Assembly (NCBI GenBank): GCA_905221605.1
Contig: CAJNDS010001613.1
Span: 72,501 to 122,500, forward strand
DNA length: 50,000 bases
Direction of reading: 5' to 3'
Origin: Symbiodinium natans
Taxonomy: Eukaryota; Sar; Dinophyceae; Suessiales; Symbiodiniaceae
A program made the position numbers and the translations under genes. Below the pieces are notes generated by a model. It did not search any database. It was not told the origin of the DNA and saw nothing but the letters and a program-made list of their open reading frames with translations. Shown piece after piece: positions 30,193-42,800 of the stretch. The first letter of the stretch is position 1. Every line of letters starts with the position of its first letter.

Positions 30193-30350
30193 TTGGGCGT
30201 ATCAGGGGCTGCCGTTAAGGAGCTCAAGTACAGTGACCAACTTCAGGCGCAAGGCAGGGCCTGCCACGAAAGCGGACCCCGAATAGGTAAAAGGCCAGCT
30301 CAGCATCGCATAAATGGGTTCAAGGCTCACAACTCAGTCCTAAACCCTAA
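30193..30350 (+). CDS. Candidate plus-strand exon, unknown product
   Basis: GVSGAAVKELKYSDQLQAQG then RACHESGPRIGKRPAQHRIN. Ends at a CCCTAAG/CCCTAAA tract. The strand is opposite to its neighbours. No family recognised. Confidence 0.33.
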
Positions 30351-30411
30351 GCCCTTCACCCTAAACCCTAAACCCTGAACCCTCACAATAGCATCGGTTT
30401 GGGGGGGGGGG

Positions 30412-33042
30412 GGGGGCCCAACATGCTCCGTGCCTGATGGCATCCGTGGTCATGTGCCTTAGGCGCGACAGCACCCAAATCACATTGTATCGGGTGTAGG
30501 GTTTATGGTTTGGGCTCCAGCTTTTAGGGTTCAGGGTTTGGGGGTGTAGAGGTTCTATGTAGACCCAAGAGCAACCTAGGAATGAAAAAGGGGTGCCCTT
30601 TCGGGTCAAAGGGGCTTATGAGGGAACCTAAACCCCAAGACCCTGGGCCCTAGTATTCATAGTGAAAAGCTGCCATGTATGCCTCGACTGTAGGGTTTAG
30701 GGTGCGGGGGGGCTCGGTACTCCTGTCCGCAGCAGCTACGTGAGCTCTACTGAATGATGCCGTTGGACCTTGGATATTATTACTCTGTCAGGTGCATATG
30801 GACCTTTTTTTAAGATTAAGATTATGGTCCCTTTTTGGGGTATCCTAAACATATTGGGGCTTTGGGGACCCTAATTTGGAGAATCCCCCATATGCATGTC
30901 TGGCACACAGAAATGTGCCAAAAACCAGAAGGGGACAGAAGGGGACACCCGGGGCAAGAGACCGTGACCTGGCGGAACTCTATCTTGAAATGATGTCGGG
31001 TTAACCCGAAGCTGAACCTCCCAGTGTCCAGCGAATTTTGGTTATCTGAAAGAACCTCTGACCGAGCTTGTCCTGAAACACTGCTACCGTAAAACCTAAA
31101 CCCCACACCCCTGAACGGGCCTTGAAGGGGCGTATAGCTGCTTGAGGGGCCAAGTAAATACTCTCCGGAACCCTTACAGAACAAATAATTCAGGCCATTT
31201 AGAGATAATTAAGCCGAATTCAGGTCATTTAAGGGGGGGACTGGGGGGAGGGGGGCGGTAGCAGGGGAACCCATGATTCATCTCCGAGGTGCTTGGCAGA
31301 TGACTCCGCGTACTTTGCCCAAGCTTCCGCGGCAAACACGCTGAGATCCGAACCTCAGTGGGCTTAGGGTTTTTAGGGGCTGCAGGGTAGAAGGCTTTCT
31401 TTGTGGTCGGGCGGGTTAAGGTTTTAGGGTTTCGGGTTTAGGGCTGCTGCCTGTTTAGAATTCGGGGCTTATCGTGATATCGAGAGTGGGGTTGGAGAAT
31501 TCTCCCTCGTGCGTTTTTGCCTGCAAGCCTAGGGCCAGCGGTACCAATCCTATCAGCCGACCAGCCCTGCAAGCCCTGTGAGCTATAAGCCCCCTAAATT
31601 ATAAATGGGGATACCGTTTAGGGCTTAGGGCGGAGAACCCTATACTGTGCAAGCCCTTGAAACCCTTAAACAACCCTGAGCCCTGAGCCCTGAGCTCCAA
31701 TGTACATCGAAGTGCAAACCAGTGGCGCTCGAAGCTGATGTCCGGGAAGGCTGCACCGCTCAAGGTGCAAAGCTTTTTCATCATTTCCTGAGCTTCCCTC
31801 CAATACACCAAAATTAAGAATCATACTCATTCCTTCAAGTAGAACTGAGGGGATCTCGAAGCGATGTATGAAGAACCTTTTATTTTGTTAAGGCGAGTTT
31901 CTTGGTTTTTGGCCCAATCCCGGAAACTCCCTAAACCGCCTCACCTCTGCAAAATCCTCGCGCTTCCATGACCTGTTTCTGTCTAGCCCGCCCACTACGG
32001 GCCGATCTGCACAACCCGAAACCCGAAACCCGAAACTTCTGAGAAAGAGAACGAACTCACTGCTGGATGCCTGTGAATCTACAAGTAGAACCCGCAGAGC
32101 CCTCCATATGGTTGGTTCCGAAATTAAGGGGTACCTTTTTGGCGTCCTTATTGTAAAGGAATCCTGGTCTTTGGGGGTCTATACTTATTTGAGTAAACCC
32201 CCAGAAAACTCCCCCTAGGTTGGGAGGCGGTCTGGAGTTGAGTCTCTGGGACCGCCTTTGGGCGCAAGTCCGGGATGTGGCGACGGAACGCCTCGATGAC
32301 TTCCTTCAGGAGGTTTAGGGTTTAGGGTTTAGGGTTTAGGGTTTAGGGTTTAGGGTTTAGGGTTTAGGGTTTAGGGTTTCGGGTTTATGGTTTAGGGTCC
32401 TTCAGGAGGTCGGAATCCGAGTCTTCACTGGTGTCCCGGAACTGATCCGCAACCTGCAGGGCTGGTCGATGGCTTTTCTCAGCATCCTCAAACCCGGAAG
32501 GCGATCAAATTCCTGAAGCCCGGACGGCTGCAGAACCCCGATCCCTTTGTAAACCCTGAACCCTAAACCCAGGCTCTAAACCCTAAACCCTGAGCCCTCA
32601 GCCCTAAACCCTAAACCCTAAACCCTAAACCCTAAACATTGGCTTCTCGTCGCGGCCTGCGTCATCCATGCCGCCTTGCTGGCTGCCTCGGCAGCCTCGA
32701 GATGCTGAAGGTGGGAGCGGACCGTGGACCGAAGTATGTCCTTTGCGAGGTTCGTGGTTGGGGTTTAGGGTTTAGGGTTTAGGGTTTAGGGTTTAGGGTT
32801 TAGGGTTTAGGGTTTAGGGTTTAGGGTTTAGGGTTTAGGGTTTAGGGTTTAGGGTTTAGGGTTTAGGGTTGAGGGTTGAGGGTTTAGGGTTGAGGGTTTA
32901 GGGTTTAGGGTTTAGGGTTTAGGGTTTAGGGTCTAGGGCTTAGGGTTTAGGGGTGAAGGGATCTGGGAGGGTGCAGGGTCTGCCTTGGCAGGGCAACTGG
33001 TCTGAAGGGCTCGTCCAGAGAGGCGGAAGGCAGATTGCTCTG
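30412..33042 (-). CDS. Candidate multi-exon gene, unknown product
   Basis: Minus-strand coding-like segments in order: 33042-32950 (SNLPSASLDEPFRPVALPRQ), 32757-32640 (NLAKDILRSTVRSHLQHLEA...), 32492-32400 (ALQVADQFRDTSEDSDSDLL), 32303-32215 (EVIEAFRRHIPDLRPKAVPE), 32010-31945 (RQKQVMEARGFCR, followed by a GTGAGG donor), 31806-31690 (WREAQEMMKKLCTLSGAAFP...), 31566-31485 (GWSADRIGTAGPRLAGKNAR), 31352-31262 (FAAEAWAKYAESSAKHLGDE), 31115-30900 (RFSFGLTRHHFKIEFRQVTV...) and 30494-30412 (RYNVIWVLSRLRHMTTDAIR). The third and fourth join in phase as DSDSDLLK|EVIEAF across a telomere-repeat intron with a 12-bp flanking duplication. Other joins are not resolved, and more than one gene may be present. 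I recognise no domain. Confidence 0.45.
30800..30895. mobile_element. Family-7-like palindromic element
   Basis: GGTCCCTTTTTGGGGTATCC...GGGGACCCTAATTTGGAGAATCCCCC between candidate exons. Confidence 0.5.
32110..32212. mobile_element. Family-7 element, possible intron
   Basis: GGTTGGTTCCGAAATTAAGGGGTACC...TGAGTAAACCCCC. It lies between the EVIEAFRRH exon and downstream coding-like DNA; on the minus strand it begins GTTTACTC. Confidence 0.6.
32302..32409 (-). repeat. Telomere-repeat tract acting as an intron, 12-bp flanking duplication
   Basis: TCCTTCAGGAGG at 32302-32313 and 32398-32409 flanks a tract of TTTAGGG units only. On the minus strand the coding frame runs CTC CTG AAG|GACCC...CTCCTGAAG|GAA GTC, so removing 32399-32304 (96 bases, GA...AG) restores one copy of the duplication and keeps phase. 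This is direct evidence for a telomere-repeat insertion tolerated as an intron. Confidence 0.7.
32761..32945 (+). repeat. TTTAGGG array, about 26 units
   Basis: Longest array in this part, between two minus-strand candidate exons. Confidence 0.95.
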
Positions 33043-33078
33043 TAGGGTTTAGGGTTTAGGGATACAAGTCTAATATAC

Positions 33079-33162
33079 TTTGAGCTCCCTTAATATGAAA
33101 CTACAGAAATTTTAAATTTTCAAATTTATAAAGTGATAAAGTTGTAGTAAAGTCCCACCTAG
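33079..33162. mobile_element. Family-6 element, 5' truncated
   Basis: Retains TTTGAGCTCCCTTAATATGA, ATAAAGTTGTAGTAAAGTC and CCACCTAG. Lacks the CTTGGTTGC end. Confidence 0.75.
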
Positions 33163-33879
33163 TAAGGCAGATTGAATAATTGTAGCGAGCAAATTCTGAT
33201 GCAGCTGCGAGCCAGATGTTTTTGATACCACCTGCACCCGGACCTGTACAGTGCTGACGATGCTCGCTGAGCGTTCCGAGCATCGCCTTGTCGCACTGGT
33301 GCATGGGGATTCCGTGTCTTACAGTTCAGCTGCAAATGGCTCTGTTGCAGCTCGGGACACTGGGGTTTATGGCCTCGGTTCACATTCAGGCTCGACAGCA
33401 TGATAAGTAGAGCCACTGGCAGCACCAGAAACCAAGCGGGATGCTGAACGATGCTGCTGGATGTTGTAACTGACCCCCTAAGCTCTACACTGTTACACCC
33501 GAATGGTTTGATATTGGCCTTCATGGTCATCCACCAGCATCGTCCACTACATCTAGATGTGCTTCCACCTACTTGGGAAGGTGCAAAATGGCAAAACACC
33601 ACATTCGCGCCAGAGCTTGGGGGTTTTCCCTCTCCCGGGCATGCTTCCCGACTTCAACAGACCAGGGCTTTATTATCATGTCAACTGCCTACTTCTGCTC
33701 AGTAAACAACACCGGGATTGCTGCCCGAGTACTGTGCTGGGACTCGAAGGCATCCATGCTCAAAATTGGGAGTGCCGCCACAACCATACACTCTACACAC
33801 CCGAAACCCTACAAACCCGAAACCATGACGGCTCAGAAAACCCCGAAAGCTTCAGATACAGGGCCTCTGGGGGCCGCCC
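33163..33879. other. 3' flank of the PUF gene, no separate gene called
   Basis: Lies downstream of the PUF stop. A minus-strand frame (33602-33159) of 147 codons includes a hydrophobic stretch WFLVLPVALLIMLSS but ends inside the family-6 element. Plus-strand frames here are also open. It may be 3' UTR or an unrelated exon. Confidence 0.4.
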
Positions 33880-36800
33880 TCACTGCGCCAGATTTGCAGG
33901 CTGGCCCAGATCTCCGTTCTCGCTGGTGCTGCTGACGTCCGGCACCTCGAATTCGAATTCGAAGGCCTCGGCCACGCGCCTCCCAAAGGCAGATGCCACC
34001 AGCGTCGGGAGCTCTTCCTGCAAGGCGAAACGGACGGGGGCCACGAGCTGCCCAGGCAGTTGGGCCAGCTGCTCGACGACGAAGCTACCGTACCTTCCGG
34101 TCGCCACGGAGACCAGGGACATCTCCCCCCGGCCTTGCAGCAGCGCCTGCACCAACTCAAACTGGCCCTGCTCATCCGAGTACGTCAGGGCGCGCTGCAC
34201 GACGTGGCTGGCGGTCCGGTGGTTCGCCAGCTGCGCGATTTGGGGAAGGAGGGCACGGAGGATGCTCCCGCGCGCGGCGGGCGCGTGCTCGTAGAGGCGC
34301 TGGACGACGAAGTTGCCATACTGGTGCTTGCTCAGAGCCTTAGAGTTGCTGAGGTTCATGAGCGCCCAAGCAAGTGTGCACTTTCAGTTCTATAGGGCCC
34401 AAAACCCTAAACCCTAAACCCTATGCGGAGCTGCAACTGGTATTGTAGAAAGAAGTTAGTGTTGGAAGTTGGAAGGGTTAATAAACCCGGAAATCATTTT
34501 TATGGCTCAAGACTGGGCCATGTGCCTGGTAGTAAAAGGTGAGTGCCCTGTGGTTTGGGTTTGTTGTGTGGTTGATCCAGGGAAATCAAGGGATTCTGTT
34601 GGGGTTGACTTTTCGGTTTCTCGTCCCCCTTCGGGTTCCCCCCGTAGGTTATGAGCCCAAATTAGGTTCCCTGCGGTTTGTGTTTCGGCTTTAGGGTGGA
34701 AGCTTGAAGCCATGGCGACCAACTGGTTACGGACTGGGGTGGCATCATCAAGCTCCAATGTGGGCGACCAAGGTGATGGTGGTGTCAAAAGGTCTGCAAC
34801 GGGTGAAAAAGTCGTTCCCAATGAGGAAGCTCTGGTTGATGTTGGTGGTATGCGTGGCGAAGAGAAGCCGGTGGTGGAAGGACTGGAAGACCAGATGGAA
34901 GCAGTTTTGCTGCGCCTTCTGAGCAAACATGGGCATCTTCTTCGAGCTGCGGAATCTGCTGAATCAACGGGAGCGCCAACAACAAGCTCCTCTACGTCAA
35001 AGATGGTGGAGCAAGGGTGCCAGACAGAACTGGTTGGGGATGTTATCCCTGTTTCCAAGCGAGCTCGCAACAAGGTGAGTTTCGCGGCTGAAAGTGGTGA
35101 TCTGTTGACAGGTGAAGTGGAAGAAACTGCGCCTGTTGCTGCGACAAAAAGCAGTATCCTCGTTGTTGGGGACGCAGAAGGAGTCGTTCCTGTTGCTATG
35201 GTGATGAGCGAGGGAGAAATCCTGGAATTGGAGGCAGCAAGAATACAGCAAGAGTCAGACGAGGACTTATACGCTGGTGGTGGAGGCAAAGCGTCTCAGG
35301 CTGCTGACCTTCCAATCGTCGACTGCGATGGGAAGACATGGGAACGCCATTTTCACGAGGATGGGAGAGAATATTTTTACTGCTTGGACACTGGTGATAC
35401 CCGATGGGTGTTGCCTAAGAAGACTGGAATGGCTGGAAATAGCGAGGGGCCAGGTGTTGGAATGGGCATTGTCCCTGTGGAAGATGAGCCAACGCTGGGT
35501 GCTACCTCGTCTCCATCATCTACTGAGTCTTCTAGGGCACAGCAGGGTAGCATGGAAAGTGTGAACAGCGGTGTAAATAGTGTAAGTGAAAAGGATTTTT
35601 CCTCTACTATCGGGGATAGCGGTCCTAGGGGTGGTGGTGACGCCCCGACCTCGGGTTCTCCTGATGAAGAGGGGATTTCTGGAAACCGAGCAGACATCGC
35701 TGAAGCTCAACACCTGGATCGGGAAGAAATGGGGATGCTTTCTGAGGGTGTGGCAGCGGTGGAATCGATGGGTCCAGAAGAAAAAATGCCCAATGTGGAG
35801 ATCGGAATTGTGTCGGCTACAGAAGAGCGAGTGGTGGATGTGGTGCCTGTCGTTCAGGAAGATGGCCCTGGAGATTTGGATGACGAAGAGAAAAAGTTGT
35901 GCATTACGACTGAGGAGGTCTCTTCGTTTGGTGCCGAGAAATCTGCCATTCAAAGGGAAAAGGAAACTTCTGAAACTGCTGGAGACACGGTTGATAAGAA
36001 AGATGAGGCCTGGAGCGCCAATGAAGCGCGGGTCGATGCGCCAGATAGTACCTGGAGTGCGAATGAGGCACGGGTTGAGGTGCATATGGTGGTACGTTCC
36101 ACGGGCGACTGCAACAATGGGGCGCAGGTCTCCGCAGCAGCTGATGATGGAGGTTCACAGGTGGACGCACTGGTGCAACCTGAAGTTAGCCGCGAGGAAC
36201 GAAATGACAAGGACTACACCGGAGCCAATGAGGCAGCTGTGGTCAATGATGGTGGCAATTCTCCTTTGGAAACCATGGAACCAAAGGAGCCTGCGGTGGA
36301 AGAAAGTGTGCCTGCCGTGGATGATCAACTCAATCGCCCTGCAGCGGAAGAAAATTTGCCTGCTGCAGAAGGTGTGACAAAGGACACCAATGAAGGGTCC
36401 ACTCCCATGAAGGGAGAAGCGTTGCCGTCTGGAAGTTCACCGGAAGTCGACACCGAGCGAACTGAAGCAGATGAGGCAAAGCCTTTGGCAGAGAAAAAGG
36501 GAAGTCCTGAAATCCAAGAGCACAAAAAAGATGAGCTTGTGGGACTCGTGGAACAGGACGAGCAGTGTGACCCAAAGGTGAAGACAAAGGATGCGCCAGG
36601 AGCCGATGATACAGAGATGGTTTCTGAAGAGCATGCAAAGAAAGTGCCCCGAGCGGGAGCCTTGGAATCACCTGGGACACATTGCTATGAAGAGGGAGAT
36701 AAGATCACTGGTTTAGTGCGCTGCATCAATGGGTATGGAGCTTTTTTGGACTATGGTGATCTAAATGTATTGATTCCTGCAGAAGGGAACAATGTACATC

Positions 36801-39800
36801 AGTTCCAATTTGGTGATACTGTCAATGGAACAGTGAAACGAGTGGAAGATGATGGTACCATAATCTTGGACACCTTTCTGGTTTTGGAAGAGGACGAGGA
36901 GGATTCCTCTTCAAAGCTGCGCAAATGGAAGGACAGCAGCTGGGGTACATGGTGGACAGGCTCATGGCAGACTGGTCAATGGTACAAAGGTTCTGATGGT
37001 CAATGGGACTGGAAGTCAGAGGAACCGCAGTCTCGTGAGTGGTTCGCCGAGTCAAAGGCATCCTCGAGGGAACAAGAGGAGGCGGAGCAGAAACAGCTCT
37101 ATGGAGAGAAGATCTGTCGAAATCTCCTGGAAGATGAAACAATTGATAAGGACTATGTGGGCAAAATCACTGGGATGTTGCTGAGTCGTTCAATGGACGT
37201 GATTGTGGAGTGTATTGCAGATCATGCATTCCTGAATAATGAGGCTCGGAGTGCATACAACATCTTGCTAAGTGATGGTTGGAAGCCTGAGGAGAAAGAA
37301 CGTGTCGGTGTGGAAGAAACAACCACTTTTTCTCGGAAGCAGTACCACGACGCGCTCTACGAACTGGCACGCAAGAAAAGAAGATTTAGTGGACCAGTTG
37401 TGGGTGAAGCGGTGGCAATGTTGCTGAGCAAGGGAAAAGATGAGCTTTGGAACGAGCTGTGGTTGGACACCAAGCGATTTCTGCAAGAGCTTGACGGTGC
37501 AGTCGAGGAGATGAGCAAGAGGGAAAACAGGCCGATAGAGACCTATATGGATCCCGATCAGTACAAAAAGGCTCACACGACTCCGAAAACTGTGTCACTT
37601 GGATACAGTAAGCTGTGCAGGTTCTTCAATCAAGGGAGGTGTCGAAATGGAGATGGGTGTTCCTATGAACATCGTCGCTACGGTGAAGGGTGGCCTGAAG
37701 GAGAGCCAACTGAGCCAAAGAACAGCCAAAAAACTGGTGACGAGGATGGGGACATCGGTGGCCCTCCAACTGATGAAGGTACAGTGGATGAGGTGCAGCA
37801 GGAGCGGGAGGATTCGGCCTTCCGAGCCCAGTACAACTATGGCAAAGGGACATCAAAAGGTGAGCCTACGCTGGGTGAAACGAAGAAACGGCTGTGTCTG
37901 TATTACAACCAAAGTGGTTGTAAATATGGGACTGCGTGCAAGTTTCTCCACGACGATGACGTGGCATTGGAAGGGACTTGGGAGCCTGGCAAATCTTGGG
38001 ACAATGCTTCCAGAAGGGCAATAAGGGACGCGGGGTTCCACCAGTGCTGTTTCGACTACTATCTCAAAGGGAGATGTCGTGTGCGATTTGGCTGCAAGTA
38101 TTCTCACGAAGAGATGTCTGAGGACCGGCTGGCCCAGTTGAAGCATTTGGTGAATGTGGCAAACCATGTGTCCTTTCAAAGAGCAAAGGGATTGGAGATT
38201 CCTGATAGGAACGCTTTTCAACCACCAGTAAGTGGGGGAGCAGAATCTTCGTCCTCCTCAGCACCAAAAGCGCTGCAGATGACCAATGTGTCACAAAAAG
38301 ATGGTGAAAAGGGTATTCTGGATGAAGAAGAGGCTGACGAACAAAAGAATTCGGTGGCTGCGTCTACTAGCACTCAGCTTCACAATCCAGAGGAGCCAAT
38401 TGAAAATTGGATGGCTCGCAACCAACACCTGTGGGTGTATACCCCTCATGTAAGTGAGGTGATGATTACCCTCGGTGTGACCAATGTGTCGGACTTGCAA
38501 GAGTTCATCTTTGTGGAAGATTTGGTTGACAAAGGGATCAACAAGGTGACCGCATGCAAAATTCTGCAATTGGTGGGTGAGGTCCGATATCGACCGGGAG
38601 GACCGGAAAAGGCAGTTCCTTCTGATGCATCTGTACGAGTACAACAATCTTCTGGGAACAAAGGGACTGGAAGAGCGGCGGTGCGAACCCTCACTCAGGG
38701 GCGTGAAGCGGAAGACTCCGGTGCAAAAACGATGCCGAGAGGCTCCTATCGGGAGCTTTTTGATAAGGTCAAGTACCGTGACGCTTGGACGCTGGCGCAG
38801 AGGTCTCCGCTGTGTGTACAGAAGCTGAAGTTGGTGGGAGTTGGAATGCCACCGGTGAATCCACCAACAAAAAAATATCGGTCAAGATCAAACCCTGTGA
38901 AAAGGGGAAGGCCCTTGCTGGACAAAAAACAGGTGCGACAGGTGCCACGCTCTCGCTCACAGCGACGAGCGCAACCGGCGGAAGTGGTGGAGAAACCAAA
39001 ACCACTGGAACTGAAGCCTCGTGGTGGGTTGTCGTATCGGTTCAGCAGAGCGTGGGCAGATGTGGTGGACGATGATGATCAGGCGGAGGCTTTGGTTTCT
39101 TATGCCGCTTCCTCAAGCGATTCAAGCGAGGAAGAGACCAATGCTGTGCACCGCATGCGGGAAATTCTTTTGCAAGAAAGGGATTCACAGAGAACTGCGA
39201 TTCGTGGCAATGTTCCGATGGGTGGTTCTTCCGGCCCCAATGCCGGGCAGAAAAAATCGGTTCACCTTGGCAAAGAACGCGACAAAGCGTCGCGGGGGGA
39301 GACCCGCCAAGAAGTGACTTCTCAAGTTTTTTCGCTACCACAACCTTCTCGTCGAACTGAACAGTCTCAAAAAAGAGCAAGGGATGGCTCAGTTATGGTT
39401 GGTTCGCTGGCGGTGGGCTCCACGGATGAGGTTTTACCTGGGCAAGGTGTTGCTGGACAGGTGAATGGATCTGAAAGCGCTCAAGTTCTTCCTGGGCATG
39501 AAGTGGCTGGACAGGAGACGGCGCTGGAAGGAGCAGTGCAAATTCCCGGCGAGGAGACTGACCAAAATGAAGGAGAAGGTGGGAGCAATGATCTCCGTGG
39601 TGATGATGCGAAGAATTTGGACGGTGGTTTGGTGAGGAGTGACCTTCAGCAATTGCTGGTTAAAGGCCTTCTGAATCGGATTTATTGGAAGGTGGCAGTT
39701 GGCAAGTTGCCGGTCGGGCAAAGAGACTGCCAAAAAGGGTCCAATAAGATGGATCGAAATTTGGTTATTAGCATGTCATCCGAGGGTGCAAGCGAACAGG

Positions 39801-42800
39801 ATGAGAACCTGGCACTGGAGGACGATGCTGATCAGTCAATGGGTGACGGTGCGATGGTAGTTCTGGTGTATGATCCAAGGACGCTGATTCAGTCGCCAAC
39901 AACTGATTGGGTTATGCGTCGTGGTCTGACCGATCGTTCCATCTGGCCAGCAATGGCGTACACAGCACAGAGAATATGTGCTGAAATGGTTCAAGTGGAT
40001 GAACTGAACGCCCAGTTGAATACTGGGAGACTCCTTTTTGAAAAAAAGATCAAGGATATTATTGTGATTTGCATCATTCGTTCCATGACAATCCGTGCTT
40101 GCCGGTGGTGGGAAATTATCCTCTTTCGGTGATGGGTGCACTGCTTTCCCCTGGCCTGGAAAAGGAATTCAGGGATACTGGAAAGTTTGGAACTGCTATG
40201 GAGGCAATAGCCTATGATTGGAGTCGCAGTCCAGGCATGGAAGTTCATGTGGAACTTATGGCAAGGGTAGCCAATCTGGTCGCTCCATTCCTTAAACTTG
40301 GTGGCCAAGGAACAGTGGTGAATTCTGAGTTTCTCTGGCAGCACGGGAGGGACCAAATGATGGAGTTCCTCCAGGCAGTGACTTGCGCTGATCAATTGGA
40401 AGTTCTCTGGAGAAGAATGGACGACGATGCTGATGAAGAAGTGGACCCTACAGGAATGGTGCTGGAGATTCCCGATCAACAAGATGCGGTACTAGATCAA
40501 GGGAACAATGAATCCCTTATTCCCATTGAAGATGTTGGAGGTGAGACACTTGGTGACACTGGAAGGGATGGCAAAGCGCCAGAAGTCTCTCCAGAAGAGG
40601 AGACATCCAGTGGGTCGTCAAGACTGGCGGGCACAAGGATTTTCTTGTGGTCAGTGTACTCTCGTGTTGCTTCCAACTTCTCTACGCAGGACCGCACTAC
40701 TGGGAAGATCTTTGACAGCACAAAAGGTTATCCTGGTGAAGGACCAAACAATGGTGACAATCCTTCCTCTAAGAGGAACTTACCCTGGATTTCTGAAGAC
40801 TACCTCGACGAAGTGGTGTCAAAAAAGATGGAAAGGTCTTCAGATATGGATGGGCTGGAGGGGTCTGTTCCGGGAGGTGAGGGATCGTTGGAAAAGGTAG
40901 AGGTGGAGAACGTTACTGCCTCTAAAATTCTTATGGCTCTTTGGAAAAAGGGATCTAGAGCTGGGTATAGGAGGTTGTGTCGTTTGAACGTATCTGGATG
41001 CAAGGTTGGAACAATGAAACGTCCAATCAACAGGGTGCAGAAGATCGGCACTAGGAAAGCCCTCATGAAGAAGTTCAATGTTTTTGGATCGTCTCAGCAT
41101 GGCTCAGGAGTTGGCGGGAAACCAATCATGAAGGTGGTAGGACCAAGGCCAGGGTTTCCAGCTGTACTCCAAGCACCAACTACTGATAGCACGTCGGGTG
41201 AAGGGAGCAGTCCCCAGGTACATGGCAATGTTCATGTAGAGCACAATCGCCCTATGGACCGGTATGAGGCAGAGCGCTTGGAGAAGAGGAAGAAAGGCTT
41301 CTGCTATTGGTTCAGCAAAGGGAAAGATCGCTGCAAATTCGGTGAAGACTGTAAATTCATCCATTCAGAAGATGATGTGGTGCTACATTCATATTGGTGC
41401 AAATACTATGTGGCAGGGAGAGACTGTTTCGCTGGAAAGGATTGTGCGTTCTCGCATGATGCAACTGGTGTGAGGTGCATCCAGTTTGCTCGGTCTGGGA
41501 AGTGTCGTTATGGTGACAGGTGTGTCTTCGAGCATGGTGTTCCGCTGGATGAACAGAGGCCAAGGTCTCCAAGGACGCCCCCAAGGGATGGTCCAAGGAG
41601 AAGTTCTGGTGCAAATGGTGGAGAAAAGGAGATCTCTCCTGAACAGTTCGATGATGGTGAGGAGTATTCCATGACCTATGACGATGACACCAAAATGTCG
41701 GAGCTGTTGATGGAAGCGATTTCAATTCTTTCGAATGGTAAACCAGACTTGGCTCGAGCAGAAGCGGACCCACTGTTCAAACTCCTGAAGTTCAAGGGAG
41801 ACGCTGACCAGATGGATAGAGAATGGGTTTCGTGGACCGAGGAGATGTTGTCCGTGCTGGAACTTCACGAAGTAGTGAAGTCGTATGACGTTTCGCTCGA
41901 GGAGGTGGAAGAATGGGTCAATGACCTGAGGATATGGTTCGAGCGAGCCAACTTGGAAGAAGAAAAAGATCCCAAAAGGGGCAAGAAGAGGTCCCTGGAA
42001 AGGGAGTCCAGCAAAGATATTCCTGCCGAGAAGGAGGTGGTTGAGACTTCTGAGACGGAAGTTATCGTTGAGGAGGAGGCAAAAAAGGTTAAAAAGAAGA
42101 GGAAACCTGTGGTTATCGAAGATCCTTATACCCTCCTGGTTCCAAAGCCGAAGAAGATGCCGGCGACCATTGAGAAGAGTGGATCATCAACCAATGCGGC
42201 GGTTTCTGCAGGGGAAAAAGCCTCGAGAATGCGCGCAAAGTCAATCGTCGGTGGAAAGGCGAAGAAGAAGGAGAAAAGTCAGAGTCCCAAAAAGGGAGAA
42301 GTGGTGGTGGTGAAAGGTCCTGAAGAAAAGGATCGTCCTCCTGATGTGGATGAGCAAGCGTCGGCAGCTGTGAGTGCAGAGCTGGGTCAACCTTGCCAAG
42401 CGATTGAGGACGCGAAAAGAGAAGGACTGGTATCCTCGATTCAAAGGGGCGTACAGGATCCTGTTCTTACAGTTTCAGACCTGGCGTATATTCTGCTGCA
42501 ACTTCACCTCAAGATTGCCAACAATCGGAAAAAGAAGTGATTGGATGGTATGGATGAAGGGATGGTTTTTCTCTTTCTGGAGACAGGTGCGCTGGAACAG
42601 CCAATGTGCTGACAAATGTGGTGGTTACTATTAAGGGTATGGAAATCCCTGATAGTAGAAGTCAGTAGCTTTTCGCGTAGCGAAGACCACGGTTTGTGGT
42701 GAAGAAGGCCAAGGAGTCTTCAGTGATGAGAGGATCATGGTGAAAAGATTCTCTATGGTTAGTGGATTTGGCCAATGAGCTATAATTTCGTCCTGGTAGA

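Noticed and set aside
33557-34294. 245-codon plus-strand ORF
   Set aside because: Antisense shadow of PUF exon 6; the minus strand has clear PUF repeats and the plus frame has no domain.
34539-34694. Spliced intron from the LTR donor AAAAG|GTGAGT to TTTAG at 34694 in the element's 5' leader
   Set aside because: The donor consensus is strong, but the acceptor is weak and splicing would remove the primer site. Kept only as a note in the LTR entry.
34507-35289. 260-codon minus-strand ORF and other minus or alternate-frame ORFs inside the retrotransposon
   Set aside because: Shadows of ORF1 and ORF2. Ser/Thr/Pro-rich antisense of acidic coding sequence, and one runs through the LTR.
34712-42540. 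Reverse transcriptase, integrase, protease or CCHC knuckle in the retrotransposon
   Set aside because: Read through both ORFs and found no YxDD, HHCC, DDE-type or CCHC pattern. The Cys/His motifs are all CCCH.
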